DNA from: Halosegnis marinus
GTDB taxonomy: Archaea; Halobacteriota; Halobacteria; Halobacteriales; Haloarculaceae
Assembly (NCBI RefSeq): GCF_029338355.1
Contig: NZ_CP119802.1
Location: 868,001-932,000, forward strand
Length of the DNA stretch: 64,000 nucleotides
Direction: 5' to 3'
Both the position numbers and the translations under genes were made by a program. Of the stretch, positions 1-8,594 are shown piece after piece. The notes under the pieces were generated by a model. That model was not told where the DNA came from, searched no databases, and saw nothing but the letters and a program-made list of their open reading frames with translations. Position 1 is the first letter of the stretch. Each line of letters starts with the position of its first letter.

Positions 1-1378
1 CGAGTATCGGGTCCCACACGGGCGAGAACGGCGGCGCGTACGCGAGGTCGAGCCGTTCCATTTCGGCGACGGTCGTGTCGGACCCGAGGGCCGTCGCGAC
101 GGTGTCGATGCGTTTCGCCGCGCGGTCGCGCCCGACGACGCTCGCGCCCAGCACGCGCCCGGTGCCGCGGTCCGCCGTCAGCGTCACCGTCGTCTCCTCG
201 GCCCCCGGGTAGTAGCCCGAGCGCGACCCCGCGGTGATGGTCTCGGAGACGGGGTCGAACCCCGCCTCGCGCGCCGCCGACTCGGAGACGAACCCGGTGC
301 GACCCGCGCCGAGGTCGAACGCCTTCACCACCGCGGTGCCCGCCACGCCGCCGACGGGCGTCGGGTCGCCCCCGAGCGTGGCCCCGATGGCCCGGCCCGC
401 CCGGTTCGCGGTGAGGCCGAGCGGCACCCACGTCGCCTCGCCGCTCACGACGTGGCGCGACTCGGCGCAGTCGCCCGCGGCGTAGACGCCCTCGACGCTC
501 GTCCGGCCGTAGCGGTCCACGGCGACGGCCCCCGACGGCCCGAGGTCGGCGCCCGCGTCCTCCGCGAGCGCGGTGTTGGGCGCGATGCCGACGCCGACTA
601 TCGCCGCGCCCGCGTCGAGAGCGCCGCCCTCGAAGGCGACGCGCTCGACGCGCCCCTCGCCCTCGATTGCCTCGACGGCGGTGTCCGTGTGGACGGTCAC
701 CCCCTGCGCGGCGAGTTCGTCCGCGACGGCCTCGCCGACCGCCGCCCCGAACCCGCCGAGGAGGTGGCTCCCGCGCTGGAGGACGTGGACGTCGATGCCG
801 TGGGCCGCGAGGGCTTCGGCCATCTCGACGCCGACGTAGCCGCCCCCGATGACCGCCGCCGTCTCCGGGGGGTCGGCGTCGGCGTGTCGCCGGAACTCGT
901 CGGGCGACATCGGCCCGAGCGCGGCCGTCTCGGGGTCGAAGCCGTCGTCGACGAACGCGCGGATGGCGGTCGCGTCGGGCAGCCCGTGGAGCGTGAACGC
1001 GCCGAACAGGTCCGCCCCCTCGATCGGGTCCGAGCGGGCGCGCGCCCCGGTCCCGAGCAGGACGTCGCCGTACGGCTGTTCGACCCGGCCCGCGGGCCCC
1101 TCCGCGACGACGACGCGGTCCTCGGGGTCGACCGCGACGACCTCGTGCTCGCGCCGGAGGTCGATGTCCCGTTCCGCGACCTCGTCGGGCGACAGCGAGA
1201 CGAGGTCGGTGAGCGAGTCCACCTCGCCCTTCACGTAGTACGGCGTGCCGCAGTGCGCGTACGACACCCACCGGCCCTTCTCGAAGACGACGACCTCGCG
1301 GTCGGGCGCCTCCCGCTTGAGTTTGCTCGCGGCGCTGAGGCCGGCGGCGTCACCGCCGACGACGACGAACGGGTCCAT
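1..1378 (-). CDS. FAD-dependent pyridine nucleotide-disulfide oxidoreductase (CoA-disulfide reductase / NADH oxidase-like), 3' end cut by the window
   Basis: The ATG is at 1378-1376 and the frame stays open to base 1, so the C-terminus is missing. The protein opens with an FAD-binding Rossmann segment (VVVGGDAAGLSAA). Near residue 44 the motif SYAHCGTPYY carries the single redox cysteine typical of CoA-disulfide reductases and NADH oxidases of this fold. A second nucleotide-binding glycine motif (VIGGGYVGVEMAEAL) and the FAD-contacting GVYAAGDCAE follow, and the visible end enters the dimerisation domain. The family uses NAD(P)H to reduce CoA disulfide, polysulfide or oxygen; the sequence does not say which. 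The gene is divergent from the glycosyltransferase at 1464, with about 85 bp shared upstream. Confidence 0.85.
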   Translation of the reverse strand, partial: MDPFVVVGGDAAGLSAASKLKREAPDREVVVFEKGRWVSYAHCGTPYYVKGEVDSLTDLVSLSPDEVAERDIDLRREHEVVAVDPEDRVVVAEGPAGRVEQPYGDVLLGTGARARSDPIEGADLFGAFTLHGLPDATAIRAFVDDGFDPETAALGPMSPDEFRRHADADPPETAAVIGGGYVGVEMAEALAAHGIDVHVLQRGSHLLGGFGAAVGEAVADELAAQGVTVHTDTAVEAIEGEGRVERVAFEGGALDAGAAIVGVGIAPNTALAEDAGADLGPSGAVAVDRYGRTSVEGVYAAGDCAESRHVVSGEATWVPLGLTANRAGRAIGATLGGDPTPVGGVAGTAVVKAFDLGAGRTGFVSESAAREAGFDPVSETITAGSRSGYYPGAEETTVTLTADRGTGRVLGASVVGRDRAAKRIDTVATALGSDTTVAEMERLDLAYAPPFSPVWDPIL

Positions 1379-1463
1379 GTGTCCGGGTCGCGGGCGGGGG
1401 GCAAAAGCGTGGGGCGGCTCGCGGGGCGCAAAGGGTTTCCGTCGCGGGGGAGCGTCGCGTCGT

Positions 1464-2333
1464 ATGGACGTCCTCGTTACACACCGGAACCAGGGGCCGA
1501 CGGTGCGGGACAGTATCCGCGACCTCCTCCGATACAAGGCCCCGGACGACCGTATCATCGTTGTCGATGCGAACTCGTCGGACGGGTCGCTGGACACGCT
1601 CGAACGGTTGTCGGTTAACGAGGGGATCGTCCTCAAACACGTTCCCGGGGCCTCGCGCGGTCGCGGCCGACAGTCGGCGTTCGAAGCGGGCGACAACGAC
1701 ATCGTCGCGGCCCACATCGACATGGACGCGAGCTACTCGGCCGGACTGTTCGAAGCCGCGGAGTACTATCGGGAGCTCCGACGAACGCACGACCCCGGAC
1801 TCGTGCTGTTCCACGGCGGGATGATCGCCGATCGCTCGGTCGTCGCCGATGCCGGTGGATGGCGAGACCTCGACGTCCACGAGGACAAGGACCTCTGGGT
1901 GAGAGCCGACGCCGACGCCCCGGTGTACCGGCTCCCCGTCTCGGTCGTCGACGCGCACCACAACTTCGAGTGGGACTCGTGGCGATACCGACAGCGACGG
2001 CGGTACCAGAACTACCGCGACGCGCTCCGGCTCGGCGTCGGCTACCGCACGCTCGTCCGGTCGCTCCGTCACCACCTGCCCTCGCCCGCCCGATACCGCG
2101 ACCGGACGCTCCTCGCACTGGCGGCACAGCGGGCGACGGCCGGCGACCTCGGTGGATTCGAACCCGGTGATTTCAACCCGGAGACCCACTTCCTCCGGGA
2201 GCTCCGCTTCGAGGCGCTCGTCGCCGCGGGGTTGTTGAGTCCGACGGTACTCGACGTCCCGGATCGGCTCGCCGACTACGCGAGGGACGACGGGTATCCG
2301 GCCCGAACCAGTTACGACGAACTCGTCGACTGA
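1464..2333 (+). CDS. Family 2-type glycosyltransferase (GT-A fold)
   Basis: The product is 289 aa. ATG 1464 begins MDVLVTHRNQGPTVRDSI, which fits the first strand and helix of a GT-A fold; the frame is open further upstream but that part would be antisense to the neighbouring flavoprotein gene. Visible motifs are IIVVDANSSDGS (nucleotide-sugar binding, about residues 33-44), HIDMDASYS (a DxD-like metal site near residue 90) and VHEDKDLWVRA (the ED acid pair near residue 140). The donor and acceptor are unknown; glycan or glycolipid synthesis is inferred from the family. It is convergent with the membrane-protein gene, with the two stop codons 3 bp apart. Confidence 0.78.
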   Translation: MDVLVTHRNQGPTVRDSIRDLLRYKAPDDRIIVVDANSSDGSLDTLERLSVNEGIVLKHVPGASRGRGRQSAFEAGDNDIVAAHIDMDASYSAGLFEAAEYYRELRRTHDPGLVLFHGGMIADRSVVADAGGWRDLDVHEDKDLWVRADADAPVYRLPVSVVDAHHNFEWDSWRYRQRRRYQNYRDALRLGVGYRTLVRSLRHHLPSPARYRDRTLLALAAQRATAGDLGGFEPGDFNPETHFLRELRFEALVAAGLLSPTVLDVPDRLADYARDDGYPARTSYDELVD

Positions 2334-2336
2334 GCG

Positions 2337-2993
2337 CTACTCGTCGGAGCCGTTCCGGTCGCTTTGGTGATACCACCGCAGACTGTCGCTCACGTTCCCG
2401 TGGCGAACCGTCTTGAGCATGAACAGCGAGGCGATACAAGCCATCGCGACGTACGTGACCGTGAGGAACGTCCGGATCCCGCCGTCGAGAATGACCGGCC
2501 ACTCGTCGCCTAAGAGGCTCGGCCCGACCTGCAGGAGGGCGGCCGACAACAGCAGGATCGTCAGGAAGCCGCCGAGAACACCGTACTGCGAATAGTAGTG
2601 GAGGTGGTAGATATCGCGGCCGGCGCGCTCCGCACGGTAGTTGAGCCACCCCTCCCAGCCGAGCGACCAGCCGTCGAGCAGTCGTTCGTTCACGCGGCTC
2701 TCGAGTCCGGAGATGTAGTCGCCCGCCCGCATCATCCGGGTCTGCTCGATGCTCCACAACATGAAGAAGAAGAACGCCAGAAACGGGAGCGCAACGAGGA
2801 TGGCGAACTGGCGGGCGTCGATTCCCAGTCCCACGAGCAGGGAGAGGACAGCGCCGCCGTACCCGAGGATACGGACCTGATTCCGGATCGCCTGCTCGAT
2901 TTCGGCGCGGAGGTGCTCGTACTCCAGTTTGATGGCCTCCCACGCGCGGCCGTCGTCAGCTACCGGCGGCCGGTCGGTCGCGTCGGTCGTCAC
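2337..2993 (-). CDS. Four-helix membrane protein of unknown function
   Basis: The product is 218 aa with a GTG start at 2993-2991. After a charged, helical N-terminus (about residues 15-42, EAIKLEYEHLRAEIEQA) come two hydrophobic helices (residues 43-82). A cytoplasmic-looking stretch follows, then two more helices (about 140-160 and 170-195). The pattern of a helical stalk, a TM hairpin and a second TM pair occurs in small membrane proteins that accompany many unrelated genes in prokaryotes, including SLATT-like defence effectors. I cannot place this one in a named family. A perfect inverted repeat directly abuts the start codon and probably controls it. Confidence 0.6.
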   Translation of the reverse strand: MTTDATDRPPVADDGRAWEAIKLEYEHLRAEIEQAIRNQVRILGYGGAVLSLLVGLGIDARQFAILVALPFLAFFFFMLWSIEQTRMMRAGDYISGLESRVNERLLDGWSLGWEGWLNYRAERAGRDIYHLHYYSQYGVLGGFLTILLLSAALLQVGPSLLGDEWPVILDGGIRTFLTVTYVAMACIASLFMLKTVRHGNVSDSLRWYHQSDRNGSDE

Positions 2994-2994
2994 G

Positions 2995-3010
2995 CCCTGT
3001 CAAGACAGGG
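2995..3010. promoter_or_regulatory. Perfect 7-2-7 inverted repeat beside a start codon (candidate operator)
   Basis: CCCTGTC-AA-GACAGGG is a perfect palindrome with a 2-bp centre. It begins 1 bp upstream of the GTG start of the minus-strand membrane-protein gene, so it would overlap the 5' end of a leaderless transcript. That geometry suits a repressor site; an mRNA hairpin over the start codon is the alternative. Confidence 0.5.
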
Positions 3011-3119
3011 AGACAGGAAGTAGTTTGTGTCGCCTGTTCCGTTCGCCCGCGGCTCGCGTGTCGTTCGCTCCGCTCACTCCCGCTCGCTTGTTCGGAGACG
3101 CTCCCGTTGGTCGCGTCTC
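3011..3119. other. Intergenic spacer made of pyrimidine-rich CGCTC/CTCGC simple repeats
   Basis: No gene is visible. The stretch repeats short motifs such as TCGCTCCGCTCACTCCCGCTCG. Almost the same words recur in the spacer at 55410-55590 and, weakly, at 56660-56690. I read this as the low-complexity intergenic sequence common in high-GC haloarchaea, not as a mobile element. Confidence 0.45.
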
Positions 3120-4421
3120 CTAGTCGTCCGCCGGCCGCCCCGGCCCGAACCCGCGGCTCACCTCCTTCCACGTGCCGGCGCGGAAGCGGTAGTAGTTGAG
3201 CGCGGCGGGGACGCCCGTCTCGGCGGCGAACGCGAGGTAGAGCCCCCACAGGCCGAGCGGGGTCGTCGCGCCGATGTACGCGAGCGGGATGGAACAGCCG
3301 AACATCCCGACGGCCTGCGCGGCGAAGGGCCAGCGGGTGTCGCCGCTGGCGTCGAGCGGGCCGGCCGCGCCGCCCGAGACGCCCTGCATCACGACGGCGA
3401 CACAGGCGGCGTACACGAGCGCGACGGCGACGGGAATCGCGTCGGGGGTCGGGTCGAACGCCCCGACGATGGGGCGGGCGAACAGGGCGACGACGAACGC
3501 CGACACGAGGTAGACGCCGACGGCGTGGCGGATGACGTCCTCGCCGAACGCCTCGGCCTCGGCCTCGTCGTTCGCCCCGAGCGACTGTCCGACGAGCGAG
3601 GAGGACGCGAGGCCGAAGCCCCAGCCGGGGGTGTTCATGATGCCCCAGATGCGCCGCGCGATGACGTACGCGGCGGCGACGGCCACCCCGAAGCTGTCGG
3701 CGATGGCGAGCATCGGGAACTCCGCGACGGTCCACACCATCGAGCGGCCGACGACCGGCGCGCCGATGTCCACGATGTCGCGGGCCGTGTCGAGGTCCAC
3801 GTACGGGCCGAGCGGGTCCACCTGCACGGGGAGGGCGCCGATGCCGGGGAGCCGCCCCCGCGAGAGGCCGACGGCGAAGGCGGCCGTCCCGGCGACGTTC
3901 GAGAGCACGGTGCCGGTCGCCGCGCCGACCGCGCCCATGTCGAGCGCGAAGATGAAGAAGGCGTTCAGCGCGATGTTGAGCACCGCGCCGCCGCCGCGGA
4001 CGGCCATCGGGGTCCACGCGTCGTCCGCGCCGATGAAGACGCGCGACCCGACGAGGTTGAGCGCGGCGAAGGGGACGCCGAACGCGACGACCCGGAGGTA
4101 GTCGCCCCCGACGGCGACGGCCTCGGGGTTGCCGCTCACGAGGTCGATGAGCGGTTCGGCGAAGACCGCGAGCGCCGCGACGAGCGGGAGCGTGACGGCG
4201 AGGACGACGAGCACCGACGAGCGGACGGCCCGGCCGATACCCTCGGTGGCGTCGTCCTCGCCGCCGTAGTGCTGGGAGACGAGCGCGATGGTGCCGGCGG
4301 CGAGGCCGCCGCCGAGCGCGAAGGCGAGCCCCCAGTACGGGCCGGCGTAGCCGACGCCCGCGATGCCCGCGGAGCCGAGCGCGATGCCGACCATCGCCAC
4401 GTCCACGGCGTTCTTCGACAT
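3120..4421 (-). CDS. MATE-family multidrug/Na+ antiporter, start codon uncertain
   Basis: From ATG 4421 the product is 433 aa with about 12 hydrophobic helices, two homologous halves and typical MATE segments (VDVAMVGIALGSAGIAGVG near the N-terminus, PLGLWGLYLAFAAE near the end). MATE exporters expel cationic organic compounds in exchange for Na+ or H+. In the same frame the 53 codons upstream of this ATG (4422-4580) are open and read like a MATE N-terminus (DLAWPRVVTGIAR leads directly into MSKNAVDVAM). They contain no ATG, GTG or TTG before an in-frame TGA at 4583-4581. The true start may be non-canonical, or a start codon may have been lost. Starting at 4421 would remove the beginning of the first helix. 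Confidence 0.85.
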   Translation of the reverse strand: MSKNAVDVAMVGIALGSAGIAGVGYAGPYWGLAFALGGGLAAGTIALVSQHYGGEDDATEGIGRAVRSSVLVVLAVTLPLVAALAVFAEPLIDLVSGNPEAVAVGGDYLRVVAFGVPFAALNLVGSRVFIGADDAWTPMAVRGGGAVLNIALNAFFIFALDMGAVGAATGTVLSNVAGTAAFAVGLSRGRLPGIGALPVQVDPLGPYVDLDTARDIVDIGAPVVGRSMVWTVAEFPMLAIADSFGVAVAAAYVIARRIWGIMNTPGWGFGLASSSLVGQSLGANDEAEAEAFGEDVIRHAVGVYLVSAFVVALFARPIVGAFDPTPDAIPVAVALVYAACVAVVMQGVSGGAAGPLDASGDTRWPFAAQAVGMFGCSIPLAYIGATTPLGLWGLYLAFAAETGVPAALNYYRFRAGTWKEVSRGFGPGRPADD

Positions 4422-4639
4422 CCGCGCGATGCCCGTGACGACGCGGGGCCACGCGAGGTCCGTCGTCCGGCGGGCGCGCCGCTCGTCGACGACGCCGAGT
4501 CGGGCCAGGAGGAGGCCGACCGCGAGGACGACGAGGCGGACCGGATTGGGGACGCGCGGGGAGATATCCTGACTACCCGGTCAGGGTGTATGAGGGTTGT
4601 CGTTTCGGTCGCTCACGCCGACGGCGTCGCGTGGAGGCG

Positions 4640-7555
4640 TCAGGCGGCTTCGAGCCCCGCGAACACGAACGCCGCGCCGCCGTCGGGCGACTCCGCCGCG
4701 CGCACCGTCCAGCCGTGGGCCGTGGCGATGCGCTCGACGATGCTCAGGCCGAACCCCGTGCCGTCCTCGCTCGTCGAGTAGCCGCGCTCGAACACCGTCT
4801 CGCGCTCCGACTCGGGGATGCCCGGCCCGTCGTCGTCCACGCGGAAGCCGAGCCCCGAGCCGTCCGTCTCGGCCGGCGAGACCGACACGGCGACCGTCTC
4901 GCCGGCGTGGTCGAGGCTGTTGGCGAACACGTTCTCCAACAGCCGGACGAGGCGGTCGTCGTCGGCCCCGACGCGGGGGAGGTCGTCGGCCACGTGCAGG
5001 GTCGCGTCGGCGGCGTCCAGGTGCGACCACGCCGTCCGTGCCGCGGCCCCGAGGTCGGTCGGGGCCGTCTCGCCGACCGTGCGGCCCTGTCGGGCCAGCG
5101 CCAGCGTGTCGTCGACGAGCGCGTCCATCCGGTCGAGGGCGGCGCGGGCGGCGTCGAGCGACTCGGCGACCGCCCCGTCCTCGGCGTCGGTCGCGGCGAG
5201 GTCGAGCCGGCCGGTCGCGACCGACAGCGGCGTCCGCAGGTCGTGTGACAGCGTGGCCGCGAACTCCTCCAGCCGGTCCCGCTCGCGAGCCAGCGCCGCC
5301 TCGTTGCGCCGCTCGGCGAGCGTGTAGCCGACCCACTGGCCCAGCAGTTCGACCAGCGTCTCCTCCCACGACCGGAACGGCGCGTCGCGCGGCTCGTCGT
5401 GGTGGAAACACAGCGTCCCGTGGAGGTCCCCCTCGACGACGACCGGCGTCCCGATGTAACAGGACATGCCGACGTGGGTGTGGATGGGCTTGTCCGACCA
5501 CGCGGGGTCGTCCGCCATCGAGGCGACGCTCACCGTCTCGCGGTCCGCGACGGTGCGCTCACAGCCGCTCTCCGTGATGTCGATGACCGCGCCGGGCTCG
5601 AACTCCTCGTAGCCGTCGGGGGCGACCAGCGACGACAGTTCGTAGCGGTCGCCGTTGACCTGCGACAGGACGCCGTAGCGGACGCCGAGCGCCTCCCGGC
5701 CCAGCTCCAGCACCGCCTCCACCTTCCCCTCGTGGTCGCGCTCGGGGTCCGAGAGGACGCGGTGGAGCCGTCGCAGGGTCTCCTCGCGCGACGCCAGCCG
5801 GTCGCGGGCCCGCTCGCGCTCTATCTCGTGGCCCACCGCGCGGGCGACGAGTTCGACGAACGACCGCTCGGCCTCCGTGAACCCCGTTCCCCGCGGCGAG
5901 GGGTCGGTGAAGCAGACCGCGCCGTACGGTTCGCCGTCGGCGACCACCTCGGTCCCGATGTAACACTCGTGGCCGTACCGCTCGTAGGCCGGGTCGTCGG
6001 CCCACCCCTGCTCGCCGGCGTTGTGGAGCGCGACCAGCCGCTCCTCGTCGACGACGCGTCGGCAGTAGGTCTCGTCGCCGGCGACGGTCGTCCCCTCGCC
6101 GGCGCCGTCGGCGGCGAACACCGTCTCGTGGCGGCCGGTCTCGGCGTCGACGGCGTTGAGCTTCCCGTTGTCCACGCCGAGGCGCTCGCACCCGAGGTCG
6201 AGCAGCCCCCGACACGTCGCCTCGAAGCCGCGGTCGGGGTCGGTCGCCAGTTCGTACAGCCGCCGCCGGGCGCGCTCGTCGGCCCGACGGTCGGAGACGT
6301 CGCGGACGACGCCGGCCGTCCCGCCGAAGTCGCTCGCACCCGAGAGCACGCCGACGTGGACCTCGCAGGGGACCGTCGCCCCGTCGGCGCGGACGGCGTC
6401 GAGTTCGAGGGCGACGCCCCCGTCCGAGAGCGCGTCCCGGTCCCCCAGTGTCGACTCGACGCGGTCGAGGTCGCCGTCCGCGAACACCCGCGAGAGCGGC
6501 GAGCCGACGAGCGCCCCGCGGTCGTAGCCGGTCAGGTCCTCGAACGCGTCGTTGACGAACGCGATGCGGCCGGCGGCGTCGCAGGCGTACACCGCGTCGC
6601 CGACGGCGTCGACCACCGTCTCGTACTGTTCGAGCCGACGGCGGTTCTCCGCGGCGGTGAGCGCCTTGGCCACCGTGTCGGCGAGTTCGGCGAGGACGGT
6701 CCGCTCCTCGCCGTCGAAGGCGTCGTGGCGGTCGGCGTACACCGTCAACACGCCGTGGAGCCGCCCCCCGTCGGCCAGCGGGAGGACGATGACCGACTCG
6801 ATGCCGAACTCCTCGGCGCGGTCGCGCCAGTCGGGGACGTCGAACCCCTCGGCCGCGTGGCGCAACACCTGTGGCTCCCGTGTCCGGACGGCCCTGCCGG
6901 CCGGCCCGTTCCCCCGCGGCGTGTCGTCGTGGCGTATCTCCACCGTCTCCAGATACGCCGCGACCCCGCCGGCGGTCGCGACCGGCTCGATGCGGCCGGA
7001 GTCGCCGTCGACGGTGCCGACCCACGCGGAGCGGTACGAGTCGGCCCCGGTGAGCGACTCGCAGACCCGGCGGCGGATGTCCTCGGGCGTATCGGCGCGG
7101 ACGAGTTCGCCCTGCACGACCCGGATGAGGTCGTTGATGCGCGAGAGGTCCGACGCGCGCCGCTCCGCGGCCGCCCGGTCGACGGCGTTGCGCACCCGGT
7201 TGGCGAGCACGTCGTACTGGTCGGTCCCCGTCCCCTTCTGGAGGTAGTCGGTGACGCCCTTCGTGATCGCCTCGCTCGCTATCTCCTCCGACCCTTTCCC
7301 CGTGAACAGCACGAACGGGAGGTCGGGGTCGCGCTCGCGGACCTGCTCGAACAGCGCCAGCCCGTCGGTCCCGGGCATGTCGTAGTCCGAGACGACGCAG
7401 TCGACCCGTTCCGCGTCGAGGCGGTCGAGCGCCGCCTCCGCGTCGGCGGCGGCGACCGTCCGTATGGCCTCGTCGACCCGTTCGAGATACGTCGCCGTCA
7501 GGTCGCGGACGTCCGGTTCGTCGTCGACGAGCAGGACCCTGACAGAGGATGACAT
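4640..7555 (-). CDS. Hybrid sensor histidine kinase: receiver-GAF-PAS-GAF-GAF-HisKA-HATPase
   Basis: The product is 971 aa; ATG 7555 places the receiver domain at the N-terminus. The receiver (about 5-118) has all key residues: acidic pair DDE at 11-13, phospho-acceptor Asp57 in SDYDMP, Thr85 and Lys107. GAF-like (about 140-290), PAS (about 305-410) and two further GAF domains (about 420-735) follow; the last two each contain a CYIGT motif. HisKA has SHDLRTPLS with the phosphorylated His, and HATPase has N-box NVFANSLDHA and DDDGPGIP. No membrane segment is visible, so it should sense a cytoplasmic signal. A TATA-like CTATAC lies near 7591-7597. No response-regulator gene is adjacent. Confidence 0.9.
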   Translation of the reverse strand: MSSSVRVLLVDDEPDVRDLTATYLERVDEAIRTVAAADAEAALDRLDAERVDCVVSDYDMPGTDGLALFEQVRERDPDLPFVLFTGKGSEEIASEAITKGVTDYLQKGTGTDQYDVLANRVRNAVDRAAAERRASDLSRINDLIRVVQGELVRADTPEDIRRRVCESLTGADSYRSAWVGTVDGDSGRIEPVATAGGVAAYLETVEIRHDDTPRGNGPAGRAVRTREPQVLRHAAEGFDVPDWRDRAEEFGIESVIVLPLADGGRLHGVLTVYADRHDAFDGEERTVLAELADTVAKALTAAENRRRLEQYETVVDAVGDAVYACDAAGRIAFVNDAFEDLTGYDRGALVGSPLSRVFADGDLDRVESTLGDRDALSDGGVALELDAVRADGATVPCEVHVGVLSGASDFGGTAGVVRDVSDRRADERARRRLYELATDPDRGFEATCRGLLDLGCERLGVDNGKLNAVDAETGRHETVFAADGAGEGTTVAGDETYCRRVVDEERLVALHNAGEQGWADDPAYERYGHECYIGTEVVADGEPYGAVCFTDPSPRGTGFTEAERSFVELVARAVGHEIERERARDRLASREETLRRLHRVLSDPERDHEGKVEAVLELGREALGVRYGVLSQVNGDRYELSSLVAPDGYEEFEPGAVIDITESGCERTVADRETVSVASMADDPAWSDKPIHTHVGMSCYIGTPVVVEGDLHGTLCFHHDEPRDAPFRSWEETLVELLGQWVGYTLAERRNEAALARERDRLEEFAATLSHDLRTPLSVATGRLDLAATDAEDGAVAESLDAARAALDRMDALVDDTLALARQGRTVGETAPTDLGAAARTAWSHLDAADATLHVADDLPRVGADDDRLVRLLENVFANSLDHAGETVAVSVSPAETDGSGLGFRVDDDGPGIPESERETVFERGYSTSEDGTGFGLSIVERIATAHGWTVRAAESPDGGAAFVFAGLEAA

Positions 7556-7681
7556 GAGAATCGTCGTGTGCGTCCGTGACGGCCGAGAACGTATAGCGTT
7601 GTCGTGAACTCGCTCGGAGGGGCGAGCGCGTCGCTCGCGGGTCGCGGATACGCTTATGCCCCCGCCGCGCCCCCTCGACGC

Positions 7682-8533
7682 GTGCAGACACCGTTCGGGC
7701 CGCTGAACAGGGAGGCACTCCGGGCGGTCGCGGCCGCCCTCGGTCGCGACCCCTTCCCGCCCGGGGAGGGCGCCGTCGGGGTCGCGGACCTGCTTTCCGA
7801 CCCCTACGCGGACCCCGCGGACGCCCACCGACGGCTTGCGCTCGCCGAGCGCCGGTTCGTCCGCGCCGGCGACCGCCGGGCCGTCTTCCTCACCGTCTAC
7901 GGCGCCGTCACCGCGCGGGTGCGCCGCGACCTCGCGGGCGACCGCTTCGCCGACCCGGAGTGGGTCGCCGGCTACCTCGTCGCGTTCGCGAACCGCTACC
8001 GGCGGGCGCTGCTCGCCTACGAGCGCGACGACCGGGAGCGCGTCCCCCGCGCGTGGCTCCTCGCCTTCGACGGCGCGCTCGCCGGCGAGACGCTCGTCGC
8101 GCAGGACGCCCTGTTGGGAATCAACGCCCACGTCGTCCACGACCTCGCGCTCGCGCTGGACGACGCCGGCATCGACCCGCGCGCGGAACGACGGCGCGAC
8201 CACGACGCCGTCAACGCCGTCCTTCGCGCGCTCGTGGACACGGAACAGGACCTGCTCGCCGACCGCTACGCCCCCGGGCTGGGAACGCTCGACGCCGCCG
8301 CCGGACGGTTCGACGAGCGGGCCGCGTTCCGCACGCTCGCGGAGGGGCGCGACTGGGCGTGGCGGTGTGCGGTCGCGCTCGCCGACGGCGGCCCCCTCGC
8401 TCGACGGGGCGTCCGGTGGCTCCTCGACGCGGTGTCGCTCGGGGCCGGTCGGCTGCTCGTCCGCCCGACCCGCGACGAGCGGGTGCGCGAGCGCCTCCGG
8501 GCAGCGGAGCGGGGCGGCGAGCCGAGGTCGTAG
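7682..8533 (+). CDS. DUF5995 family protein
   Basis: The product is 283 aa from GTG 7682. A TATA-like CGCTTATGCC about 28 bp upstream marks this as a leaderless start, which is why longer upstream reading is not used. The central motif LLGINAHVVHDLALAL with preceding WLLAF matches the signature of DUF5995, a soluble all-helical family of unknown function in haloarchaea and actinobacteria. No signal peptide or membrane segment is visible. It lies just upstream of the sheath-like gene (61 bp gap) on the same strand, but the sheath gene may have its own promoter. Confidence 0.72.
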   Translation: MQTPFGPLNREALRAVAAALGRDPFPPGEGAVGVADLLSDPYADPADAHRRLALAERRFVRAGDRRAVFLTVYGAVTARVRRDLAGDRFADPEWVAGYLVAFANRYRRALLAYERDDRERVPRAWLLAFDGALAGETLVAQDALLGINAHVVHDLALALDDAGIDPRAERRRDHDAVNAVLRALVDTEQDLLADRYAPGLGTLDAAAGRFDERAAFRTLAEGRDWAWRCAVALADGGPLARRGVRWLLDAVSLGAGRLLVRPTRDERVRERLRAAERGGEPRS

Positions 8534-8594
8534 CACCGGCGAACGACCCGGAGAGCGCGCGAAACGCTATGGTCCGGCGACGCGACTGCGTGGC

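Noticed and set aside
452..1618. 388-codon plus-strand open frame
   Set aside because: It is antisense to the flavoprotein gene, Arg/Asp/Val-rich without family motifs, and arises from the high-GC codon pattern on the opposite strand.
1464..2993. Glycosyltransferase plus membrane protein as a transferred island
   Set aside because: The codon choice is slightly less GC-biased than in neighbours, but there are no flanking repeats, tRNA or transposase; the difference is too small to rest on.
3027..4781. 584-codon plus-strand open frame opposite the MATE gene
   Set aside because: It is a low-complexity Arg/Glu/Asp chain with no motif; it is the complement of a real membrane-protein gene.
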